In this document: positions 55,117-64,000 of the stretch, piece by piece | How positions within the stretch are numbered: the first letter of the stretch is position 1 | How the letters are laid out: each line of letters opens with the position of its first letter | Origin: Sthenelais limicola | Lineage: Eukaryota; Annelida; Polychaeta; Phyllodocida; Sigalionidae | Direction of reading: 5' to 3' | DNA length: 64,000 nt | Assembly: GCA_942159475.1 (NCBI GenBank) | Contig: OW804100.1 | Coordinates: 6,836,127-6,900,126, forward strand | Notes under the pieces: generated by a model | Database searches by the model: none | What the model was told of the DNA's origin: nothing | What the model saw: only the letters and a program-made list of their open reading frames with translations | Program-made: the position numbers and the translations under genes

Positions 55117-56910
55117 ACGTCGTCTGGCACAGGAAAGGTCCACGAGGTCAAAACCAAGTCGGTGCACAACCTGTCTAAGAGGAGTTCAGACGAAGAACCG
55201 GACAAGAGGAAAGTCTATATCTCTAGTAAGGTCTCTGTACCTAACAAGAAAGGGAGTGATTCTTCTGACTGTTCCAAGGAACATTCTGAGTCCGGTTCAG
55301 AACATCATAGCTCAGGACACAGATCTGATCGGTCTTCGGAACACGGCAGTCACAGCAGTCGTTCGAAAGACAGCACGAGGCACACAAGGTCTTGTTCAAG
55401 GTCAAGATCAAGATCCAGGAGCCCTAAACATAGCAGATCTGATGCAAAGGACTCGAGCGATAATGTGACAGCTCAATTGTTGAAAATCATCTCTGGGATC
55501 AATGCTAAACTGGATGGTATTTCAAACCGCATGGATGGGTTTGAAAGTGAACTGAAAGCTCAAAAGGAAACTGTGGATTCGGATAGTGAACCCGATCAGC
55601 AGGGAATCCGATAGCTCGGTAGCCAGAGTAAGTTCATACAGTGATTTCTCTTCATTCAAAATTTCTAAAACATCGTCAACACCTTTGGGGAGGGGGACCA
55701 TCGGGTTCTTCCCAGAACATTCATGGTTTCAACTCCGAGTAGTTTCACTTCCTTTTGGGAGGAGTTAACTATTGAAATTGAGTGCGATGATAGAACCGGT
55801 ACATGAAGATATTAAGAAATTTTTTGTGAAAAGAGCTATGGCTACTTTATCTTCAGAAGGTCTTAAAAAGAGTATGTGTAATGTCCGATCGACAGCCTTA
55901 AGCGACTATGGGAACTTAATCTATCTAATCAAAGACAACAACAACAACAGGATCTAATGGACCTCGCCAGCACTCAACGTTTATATACTCTTATCCACAC
56001 CCGGGTTGCCAAATATCACAGCTTGTGACGACAACAACCGACATACATAAAGAAAGCAGTACATGATAATAACATGCAAATACAAAAGGGTGTATAACAT
56101 GTAAGTACAAGACATACATAAGATAAGTACAACATACAGCAATAAAAAGTTTGAAAATACAGATACACAACACAGCACGACCTCTGTTGGTGACTAAGAC
56201 CACAACCGCGACCCGCGCAGCTAGCACCAGTACACAACTTACATAACCAAGGATCTCAAAGCGACACCCGCTTGAGACGCGCGTGGGCGCGGCTCTGGTT
56301 CAGCAAAGCTAATCCATAGCCGCGCACCACATATGGACTTATTCTTGCGGCCAAGTAATATGGATTACCTCCAGGTTTATGAGCTTAATTCCAAAATCAG
56401 GGATACTCTTCCCCACGACGCCAAGGAGCACGATGACAGGTGTTTATGAAAATCTTGTGTGGGGTTGTGATTGCTGCGAATGATATCAAATAATTTGACG
56501 TGCCAGGACAGTTACCATGGGTTAGAACCACGATGAAAAAGCTTGCAGAAGTGTTCACTATGAGTAACTATTTCATTTGTTACAAGCTTGTGAAAGATAG
56601 GAGAGAAGCTATTCCTGACCTACTTCCCCCTGAATATAAATCTTTGGCGAACGATGCTAATCCCCCAGGACCAAAATATGTGCTCGCTGACAATCTGGAA
56701 GCTGCCCTTAAGGAGGGCGAGCATGTTTCTAAACTGGCTAAGAGAATTGAGGATATCAGCTAAGCTGGCTGGTCCAATAAGAAGGGTTTCAAAGGGAAAA
56801 ACTCTAAGAACTCTCAGGGCAAGGGAAACTTCAAAGGGAAGAAGAAAGGTTTTAAAGGGAAGAAAACCTTTTTGAAGAACCAATCCAATAAATCCACACC
56901 AAAAGAGTAA
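55117..56910 (+). pseudogene. DIRS-like gag of the mosaic, interrupted
   Basis: Starts ATGACGTCGTCT at 55114-55117; first part to 55614 has an SR/SH-rich region (RSCSRSRSRSRSPKHSRSD) and a coiled coil (LLKIISGINAKLDGISNRMD). Further segments (55772-55957, 56341-56460, 56500-56763) carry IEPVHEDIKKFFV, NMDYLQVYELNSKIRDTL and LADNLEAALKEGEHVSKLAK, ending in a Lys/Gly-rich tail. Several frameshifts; an insertion lies at about 55952-56336. Confidence 0.65.
55952..56336. mobile_element. About 385-bp insertion in the DIRS-like gag, flanked by ATGGAC
   Basis: The gag reading leaves at TAATGGACC (about 55948-55956) and resumes at ATATGGACTT (about 56331-56340); ATGGAC at both edges may be a target duplication. 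The inserted DNA is GC-richer at its right end (GACGCGCGTGGGCGCGGCTC). No coding capacity is seen; a SINE or other non-autonomous element is likely. Confidence 0.45.
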
Positions 56911-57131
56911 CTTCCTTTGAAGGTAAGACAAATATTATTGATAATAATTGTTTACCGGTGATTGAGTCCTTAAACTTTCCTAATGTACCTTGTATTCCGG
57001 GTAATATTGCTAATAACATAGCCTTTTGGGAAGAAATTTGCAAGGATGACTGGGTGTTAGAACAAGTTAGAGGGATTTCTCTGGACTTTGTCGATACCCC
57101 GGTCCAATTTTCAATTCCTAGAGAATAGCAC

Positions 57132-58820
57132 ATGAATCTAGAACAAGAGACAGCATTACAAAGTGAAGTAGACAAGCTCATTGCTAAAGGGGTAGTGGAT
57201 GAAATTCAGGCCTATCAGGCTAGATTTATCTCGAATGTTTTTCTTCGGCTAAAGCCGGGGTGGGGTGGGGGGGGGGGGGGGGGGGGGGGTGGAAAGGAGA
57301 TTGATCACAGACCTCACAATTCTGAACAGGTTCATTCGTAAAGAACATTTTAAGATGGACAATTTAGAAACAGCTATTGACTTGCTTCAGGAGCCTCATT
57401 AGACTTGAAAGAAGCCTATTATTCTGTAGGACTGAGGGAGAAATATATAGTAATATAGTAATGTTATGCCCTTCGGACTTTCCCCAGCTCCCAGAATTTT
57501 TTCTAAAATTCTGAAACCTGTGTTTGCGTTTTTACGTCGAGAAGGAATCCAGTGCATCATTTATATAGATGATTGCCTGGTCCTTGGTAAAGATGCAGAG
57601 ACATGCAGACAGGGTATTTCCAGAGTTGAAGAAATTCTTTCGAAATTGGGATTCAATATCAAAAATCTCAAACAACACCAGTCCAGAAAATAGTTTTCTT
57701 GGGGTATCAATTAGATTCATAAGAGATGTCGGTGAGACCTACTCAAGAAAAAATTGATAAGCTCAAAGGCCTTATTGACGAGTTAAGAACCTCTGATAAA
57801 CATAAAATCAGGAAAGTTGCCCAAACGATTGGAGTCATGGTAGACTTGACAAAAGGGTTTGATTATGCTTTAGCACATTATAAACAGCTAGAAGTAGAGA
57901 AGATTTTCGCCCTGAGGGGGGTGGGAAGGTTAGGATTTGATGGTTCGATGTCCATTTCTTGAAAAGGCTGGGTGGAACTAAACTGGTGGTACGATAAAGT
58001 TCAGTTGGCTGTGAGGAAAATCAGATCAGCAGGGCCTACGGTAAAGTTAGTCACAGACGCAAGCCTCCAAGGGTGAGGGTTCAGTTCGAGGTGAATTAAC
58101 GACTGGGTTTAGATGGAGTCAAGAGTGGTTGGGACACCATATCAATGTGCTGGAAATGCAAGCAGTACTAAATGGACTGAATAGTCTCATGAGGGACACG
58201 TCAAAGGAAAAGATTTTGGTTCTCTCAGACAATAGTACAACAGTTTGTTACATAAACAAATTAGGTGGCATGAGATCAAGCAAATGCAATATGATCGCTC
58301 AAAGAATTTGGCAAAATCTAGGGAAAATTGGATAGTAGCTAGCCATATCCCGGGGGTGAGAAATGTGCAAGCCAACAAGGCAAGCAGAGTGTTTACTGAC
58401 AATACCCAATGGAGTTTGTCGAATGAAATTTTTTAGGAAATTTGTGAACAATTCGGAACCCCTGACATAGATTTATTTCCCTCTCATCTGAATTATGAAG
58501 TGAAAAAACCAGATCCGTTATGTTTCCATGTTGATGCTTTCACATTGAATTGGAATGAATTCAAGTTGTGCTATATTTTTTCTCCTTTCAGCCTCGTAAC
58601 AAGGTGCCTGCAAAGAATCGTGACAGAAAAGGCGACAGCATTGGTGGTAGCTCCAAATTGGCCAAGCCAGGCGTGGTACGCAAAACTTCTCAGCATGTGC
58701 AGAGGAAGGTACATCACGTTCCCCAAGAACAAGGGAAATCTCATTCCAATGTTTCCAACACAAGACATCAGCCTGGGCAGTACCGGCCTGTTCGTAGGTC
58801 TTTGTTACTGGAAAGACTAG
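57132..58820 (+). pseudogene. DIRS-like RT and RNase H with downstream conserved domain
   Basis: RT segments: EVDKLIAKGVVDEIQ, a poly-G interruption at 57261-57290, LDLKEAYYSV-like sequence near 57400, MPFGLSPAPRIFSKILKPVF and CIIYIDDCLVLGKD (catalytic pair). RNase H: HHINVLEMQAVLNGL, KILVLSDNSTTVCYINKLGG and SHIPGVRNVQANKASR. After that a DIRS-specific block follows with DIDLFPSHLNY, VDAFTLNWN and ALVVAPNWPSQAWYAKLL. Each part is in a different frame. The recombinase that should follow is absent; unrelated sequence starts near 58830. Confidence 0.82.
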
Positions 58821-58829
58821 ATACTTTTG

Positions 58830-60266
58830 GACTATCGGCAAGAGCCAGATAAGATTGGTGAAACAGGACTGCGTTGTGCAGAGGTTTGGAGATTGGCTGA
58901 TAGACCCGATCAGATGGCTGAGGCAGCGGTGGATTCCATTGCCGCTACAGGCACAGTCTCCGTCGAAGGCTGGTTTGGTCAAATCTCTGGCGAAGACTAC
59001 TATGGTCAAGCCTTCAAAACTGACTATTGATGCGGATACCTTTGGTACCTTTGGTCCGATGAAAGGACTATTGGGTCCCCATAAGGAACAGGTAACCCGA
59101 AGATGAAGGAACTTTTGCTTATGAAGGTGATGGTTCAGTGCACCGTGTGGACGTTGGAGCGGGTAGTGCTTTCAATCAGTGGCGTCGGTCGCCGGCAGAC
59201 TTGACTGAGGATGAACTCCGTCATGAATTCCGTAAAATGCGCTCTGACTTCAAAGCTCATAGGAGTGCTGCTGAGGAGTTGTCCAGTACTAAAACCCGGA
59301 AGAAGCTTTCCAAGGGTGATAGTGACTCCGATGACTCCGATGATGACGGTGGGAAAGATAGTCGATCTAGTAGGTCTCATCGGAAAGATCGTTCTCTTGT
59401 CCAAGGCTTGAGTATACAGGACCAGATGAGTCAGATGATGATTTTGATTACAAGCAATCTTCGACCCGGGAAAGTATTGCTCCGAAAGTATCTGTACCCA
59501 GGTTGTGGGATGGTGTTATTTCGTGGAGGATATACTGGGCGGAAATGAAAGTTATTGCTACCGCGCACAACTGGAGCCCCGAAGGGTTGTTATGACAGTT
59601 AATCTGTGGTTCCAGGAGGCAACTGGCGGAAATGGGAGATTTGCCGGAGAATTTGACTCTTGTACAGTTTGTCGACCATATGGAAACAAACTTTGGTGAG
59701 AAGTCTAAACCTAGGAAACAGGCAGAATTCTATAATTCCCGCCAGACTCCGAACCAGTCAGTTAGACTTTTTTTTAGACTAATGATGTTGCTCGGAAAGG
59801 GTGACGTGCTTTTGGTCCCTTGGATAACACGTTGAGGTCGGTCTCGCTCCGTGTATTCCTACAGGGAGTGACGAATCATGATATGGCTGATTGGGTTCGC
59901 CTGAAACAGCCGAAAGATCTCTTGAGAGCCATTCACTGGGCGGAGGTGTGGGAGAGTTGTTACTTGGAGAGTGGCAGTGTTGCCTCTATAAGTACATTTA
60001 CCACCGCTGGTCCAGACATGAAGAAGAAAAACCCAAAGGTTTCCGTGCAAGCTACAGCTGCCGAACCTGTTGCGGAAGACTCATGTGGCGAAGATGTCCC
60101 TGAAGCAGTCGTCCAGGCTCTACGGTCCTGGGTAGGACAGTCTAAGCAGAAGTTTTCCGGTAAACAGTCAAAGTTTAACTGGAAGAAAGGTGTAAAGCGA
60201 ACTGGTTGCTTCCAGTGTGATCAGGAGGTAAGACAGGTTACCAAGCTGAGTCGGGGCATTTGGTGA
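58830..60266 (+). pseudogene. Gypsy-like gag segment within the mosaic
   Basis: Segments open in different frames: 59138-59548 (SPADLTEDELRHEFRKMRSD and an acidic SDSDDSDDDGGKD run) and 59632-60266 (LPENLTLVQFVDHMETNFGE, KQAEFYNSRQTPNQSVRLFF, SLRVFLQGVTNHDMADWVRL), the capsid layout of Ty3/Gypsy Gag. The region 58830-59100 is open but unassigned. A lone Cys pair near the end (TGCFQCDQ) may be a remnant zinc knuckle. Confidence 0.6.
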
Positions 60267-61330
60267 TAGTGGAGTCAGGTCCCATCACGGATGCGAGTAT
60301 TCAGAAAGTTTCCGTAGATGACCAGAGGGTGTTGAAGCTCCGTGATCCATATATTGCGGATAGATGGTACGCTTCAGTATCGGTGAATGGGGATGTTGGC
60401 GATTTCCTTTGGGACCCAGGCGCTACCACTAGCCTTGTGACAAAGACGTTCTATGACTCCCTGCGTCGGCCGCCGCCACTGGTTCCGTGCCGGTTGGTGT
60501 GCACGATGGGAAATGATTCACAGATTACTGTGCATGGTAGCGCTCTGTTCCCATTGACGTTAGGGAAACGGACGTACATGTTAACGTGTCTGGTAGTGTC
60601 GGGTTTATCTGGCCCGGAGTCCGGAATCTTGGCGCAGGACTTCAATCTTGTGCATCAATGTTATGTGTGCTGGTCAGGGAAATTGTCTTTGAATGATGGA
60701 GAAGACGTTGTGATGATGCATCACTGGCGTGGTGATCCGCCAAAGCAATTGGGTCCCTCTGTGAATATGATTACGACTAGTGAAGTAGGTGATGGAAGGC
60801 AGGTAACACTTCGGAAAGCGGTGGTCCTTCATGCTTATTCAGCTACGCTAGTTAAGATTGATGTTCGCGGTTGCTCGGATTCGTCAACAGGGTTGATGTT
60901 TGAGCCGGACCAGAGTTTTCTAAGGGATTACACTGTGGGATGCCTTGATTCATATATCTCGGCTGACGCTACGGCGACTGTGGCCTTTAGTAATCCGTCC
61001 GCAGAAACCCTACGTTTAGGTGTTGATATGGTGGTTGGACGAAAGGGGCGAAAGGGACGAAAGGGGCGTATTGAGCATTCTAAGGTTACTAAGACTAGAG
61101 ACCCCATGCTGGTGAAATGCAGCAGGGAGCTCACCATGTTTGGAGTTGCTTGCGGTATCTCCATCACGATTAGGCATGCCCCGGGCGAAACACTTATACT
61201 GGCTGATGCTCTGAGCCGGAGAAGCTTCGACCCGAGCATGGAGAATAAGTCCCAGAGACTGGTAGCCGAGATGGCTATCACAGAGGTGGAAAATGTTGGA
61301 CTGATGAATTTATTAAATGAACTTTTGTAA
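60260..61330 (+). pseudogene. Retropepsin-like ORF fused in frame to an RNase H end of a YR element
   Basis: 356 open residues. Residues about 35-165 look like an aspartic protease: VSVNGDVGDFLWDPGATTSL (DPG where DTG/DSG is usual), a flap region and LSGPESGILAQDFN. Residues 180-265 match the Gypsy linker before RT (AYSATLVKIDVRG; VAFSNPSAETLRLGVDMVVG). At GRKGRKGRKGR (about 61040-61070) the frame passes into MLVKCSRELTMFG and HAPGETLILADALSRRSF, the RNase H end of a tyrosine-recombinase element. RT is absent between them. Confidence 0.7.
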
Positions 61331-61362
61331 TTACAGAAATCGCTGAAACAAGACTCTACAAG

Positions 61363-62307
61363 TTGATGGTGGGGACGTACACAAACACATATGCCAATGG
61401 GATGAACATGAACAGAGCCACCCAGGTGAGATGTTACCTTTCATTTATGATAGCGTATCATAGAGACTGGAAGAACCCCTCAGACCTGGACTTGGCGATG
61501 TATGTAAAGTTCCTATCAAACTCCTTCAAGTCCCCCCAGACCATACGCAACTATATCTCCACAGCTAAGACTTTCCTCGGAGACAGGTCTCACTCAGTCT
61601 CAGCTTTGGATAATAAAGTGTTAAAAGCCATGCTGAAAGCTGAAGCCAAGATTTCTACTCACATACCAAACAGAGCCCCTTTCGTGTCACAAGAAGAGAT
61701 CACATGATAATTAATCTAAGGTCCCATGGGAAAAGGGGTATAATCATCGCAGACTCCCTGGTATTCTACTTATTCACATTTGTTCGACAGAGTAATTTCT
61801 TATCTACCTTGACCCCTCAACACCTCATCTTAAGACATCACTTAAAGTTCGATCACAACATCATGTACGTCTACATGATGTCTTCTAAAACGATTAATCC
61901 TTCCAAACCTCATGTCTTACAACTCTTCAAAAGTAGAGATCCCCGACTATGTCCATATGCATGTACGGTAGAAGCCATGAAAATGGTCCAAGCTTCAGAC
62001 AAAGCCCCCATATTCCTCGATCCTGACACAGACACCCCCTTCTCACCTCATGTGGTGGTAAAGGCAGCCAAGACAGCGCTGGAATCATGTGGGTCCAAGA
62101 GCAGCGAGCGCCACATTCTCAGTTCATTCGATGTGCTGCTCAGGAGCGGCCCTATGTAGCAAGGCTGGCGTGCCCTTGAAGGCCATCATGCATCACGGGT
62201 CCAGAAGATCCGGAGCTGTGAAGTTATACACAGGACCAAATGACAATGATAAAGAAGCAGCTAAGTCCCTTCGCACTATTTTCTCTTTGGCCAGTAGTAC
62301 CAAGTGA
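61363..62307 (+). pseudogene. Tyrosine recombinase of the right-hand YR element
   Basis: The SAM-like N-domain is open at 61363-61707 (QVRCYLSFMIAYHRDW; SPQTIRNYISTAKTFLGD). The catalytic part continues after a frameshift (61704-62159) with FTFVRQSNFLSTL (first Arg) and, after another shift, SVHSMCCSGAALCSKAGVPL, where the expected Arg of His-x-x-Arg reads Cys (TGC at 62134-62136). KAIMHHGSRRSGAVKLYTGP follows with the tyrosine nucleophile region (62227). Inactive: two frameshifts and a lost catalytic residue. Confidence 0.82.
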
Positions 62308-63449
62308 TTCTATCAAAAGAAAATTTAATCGGCCTCCTTGATTTATCTTTCTTATAGAGACAATTTTACTCATGCTAGTCCATAAATTATATATATGCTT
62401 AGTGTGTGTTAACAGATTTTAGATCATTTACTTGGCCAATTTTAGCATAAACCATCTCATCATGAAAAACACATGTGATATTGTAGTGATCTTCGCAGGT
62501 ATGTATCCCTCAACCGTCCGAACTATCCAATATGATTAAACAAAAGGAACAAAAGGCAGTCGCTACCTGTTCACAAGGGTTTATTCAAGAGGAGATGTAA
62601 GCCGAGCATCAGTTCACATAATCCTACCGAAGTCTGAGATTCTTGGGTCTCCTGGCCAGCCAGGCAACCCTCGAACACTGGTGTCTAAGGTAACATGCAG
62701 GTTCAAGTAAACATACAAAACACTCAAGAAGAAGTAACTCATAAGCTACTGTAAGAAGGAATACATTCAATACAGCTAGAATAATACGGTTAAACCCAGG
62801 TTGCTGTTACTTAAGCAACAACAGCTATACTTGCTGTACAGACATAAAATGCAAACAGATGAAGAGTAATACAGACTAAAATGTCCCGCAGACCAGTACT
62901 GCCCACTGGGGAGGTTCGGATGAGCTGACCCACAGCGGACAGCACCTAGAGGCTAGCTCTAGTAAAACCCAATAACACCACAATACCCCCTTTTTTCTTT
63001 TAAGAGTTTGAAAACATATTTTAAAACTCGACAGGGTATAAGAAAAGTTGAAATGTCTATACGTAGGAGCATAAAGTGTCCTCACTACAATGAACAATAA
63101 ATAAATCTTATGAAAACCTCAGGTTATACGACAAATAGGAGCATTTGTGTCCTAACTAATGAAAACAATCACTGAAGTAAGAAAAATTTTATGAAATCCT
63201 CTTCTCGTTTGACAAGCAGGAGCATTTTGTGTCCTCACTACCTAGCAAACAATAATTTCTGTTAAACAGAAATTAATACTTTGGAAAAGGAGTTCATGTT
63301 CACATTGCATCAAAAGTGGTCAGTGGTCAGTGGTCAAGTGGTCAGCGCCTCACACCAAGGTTGCAATCCAGGATCCAGGGCATCCGAACGGTGTCCGAAG
63401 TGGCTTCAAGGGGTGAAGGGGCGGTCCAGTCATCAACATCTTGTGCGTT
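62308..63449. other. Non-coding right flank with short tandem repeats
   Basis: AT-rich flank of the YR element, then a repeat of about 72-81 bp (see 63060-63250) and an AGTGGTC run at 63311-63345. No gene recognised. Confidence 0.5.
63060..63250. repeat. Three diverged copies of a 72-81 bp unit
   Basis: TAGGAGCAT..GTGTCCTCACTA recurs at 63064, 63136 and 63217, each followed by AACAAT and an AAATTTTATGAAA-CCTC-like end. Confidence 0.75.
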
Positions 63450-63840
63450 TCACCGAATCAGTCCATCTTTGCATCTCCATACGGGCCTGTCCTGAGAGGA
63501 GGGTTTGTCGGGTGTGGAGAACATACCTTTCATCATGCTCCCATCACCCAGCACATCACCTCCATCATCAAGAGGGGCTCGGCCCAGCGCAGCCAGAGCC
63601 ACAGTTCGCTGAGGCTGTGGAGGCTGGGACTTAAACTGGTCCAGGAGATCGGTGAGGAAATTGATCTGTTGATCGTCAACTTCAAACATCCCACCAGCTC
63701 GACTGGACACCACGGTCAAAGCAGGAGTCGTATTCGGATCAGAAGAAGGCTGAGTCCGAACAGTCTCAACTGCCTTGGTAGGCTGAGCAGATGGTTTTCC
63801 ACCTAGGTAACTATCCGTCCGACTCTGGCCCTGGTTTTGA
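63450..63840 (-). CDS. Unassigned ORF, possible gag fragment
   Basis: Minus-strand frame readable from about 63806 to 63450, with a Thr/Pro-rich start and then FEVDDQQINFLTDLLDQFKS, PQPQRTVALAALGRAPLDDG and SMMKGMFSTPDKPSS. No domain recognised. The composition and the surrounding retroelement debris suggest a Gag fragment of an element running leftwards. Plus-strand frames over the same DNA look like shadows. Confidence 0.3.
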
Positions 63841-64000
63841 TAAGTCCTCGTGTCTAGCTTATCAGTTAACTATGATGAATACACATCAATGATAATGGAG
63901 GTTATGAAGAAAGTAATGAGTAAGGTACAGAGAGACTGAAGAAACAAGTCCACACAGTAGCTATACCGTACTCAATATGATTTTATAACTCCTACACAGG
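63841..64000. other. Window end, no feature seen
   Basis: AT-rich sequence with no recognisable gene or repeat. Confidence 0.5.

Noticed and set aside
63281..63806. Two overlapping plus-strand frames near the window end
   Set aside because: The minus-strand frame over the same DNA has more protein-like composition; the plus-strand frames show no motif.
1..64000. CRISPR arrays, bacterial operons, integrons or prophage
   Set aside because: Introns, retroelement types and the lack of ribosome-binding-site-led gene clusters show a eukaryotic genome; tandem repeats here lack unique equal-length spacers.

Overview
This window is animal nuclear DNA made mostly of transposable elements. The evidence is intron-bearing genes with GT-AG junctions (a Harbinger-type transposase and a MADF-domain gene), a WD40 terminal exon, env-carrying Ty3/Gypsy elements, non-LTR retrotransposons, and several tyrosine-recombinase (DIRS-like) retrotransposons. 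That mix, with AT-rich unique DNA, fits a marine invertebrate, but the phylum cannot be named from this sequence alone. There is no sign of prokaryotic, organellar or plasmid DNA. All percentages and comparisons were counted by eye; no database search was possible.

Layout. (1) 637-8171: a PIF/Harbinger-like transposase (+, three exons, one in-frame stop) faces a six-exon MADF/BESS protein gene (-), probably the two genes of one DNA transposon. (2) 8172-15017: mostly non-coding, with a 42-bp perfect palindrome, a roughly 1-kb purine-rich minisatellite with 105-bp higher-order periodicity, and CT-rich tracts. (3) 15018-38984: a nested Ty3/Gypsy-class retroelement, here Element A. It has identical 200-bp LTR lengths, a TAGA target duplication, decayed gag, pol and a fusion-type env, plus an extra 3' ORF. 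A non-LTR retrotransposon (about 22281-28575) sits in its env. A second env-bearing Gypsy element in the opposite orientation (Element B, 29053-37263, CTAT duplication) sits at the end of env. (4) 38985-44300: unique-looking DNA with a WD40 terminal exon. (5) 44336-49411: a DIRS-like element (Element C: gag, RT-RNase H-tyrosine recombinase) split by a 5'-truncated LINE. (6) 50826-54200: an A-rich GTTGGTCG array, LINE debris, and a small insertion with a 13-bp target duplication. (7) 54350-62307: a mosaic of at least two DIRS-like elements and a Gypsy-type gag-protease segment. (8) 62308-64000: short repeats and one unassigned ORF.

The most interesting item is the LINE inside Element A. Its intact 736-residue ORF1 carries a coiled coil with a 60-residue internal duplication, an RRM-like ORF1 core and, at the C terminus, a NADAR (YbiA/DUF1768-like) domain. 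NADAR is a fold tied to ADP-ribose and NAD chemistry. An intact SGNH-hydrolase ORF follows 101 bp downstream. The reverse transcriptase that should follow lacks its endonuclease and N-terminal part, so the two accessory ORFs are open while the replicase is truncated.

Only two loci could plausibly be host genes: the WD40 exon (40080-40391) and, less likely, the MADF gene. Everything else with coding similarity is a mobile element, and most of it is broken by stops, frameshifts, deletions or nested insertions.
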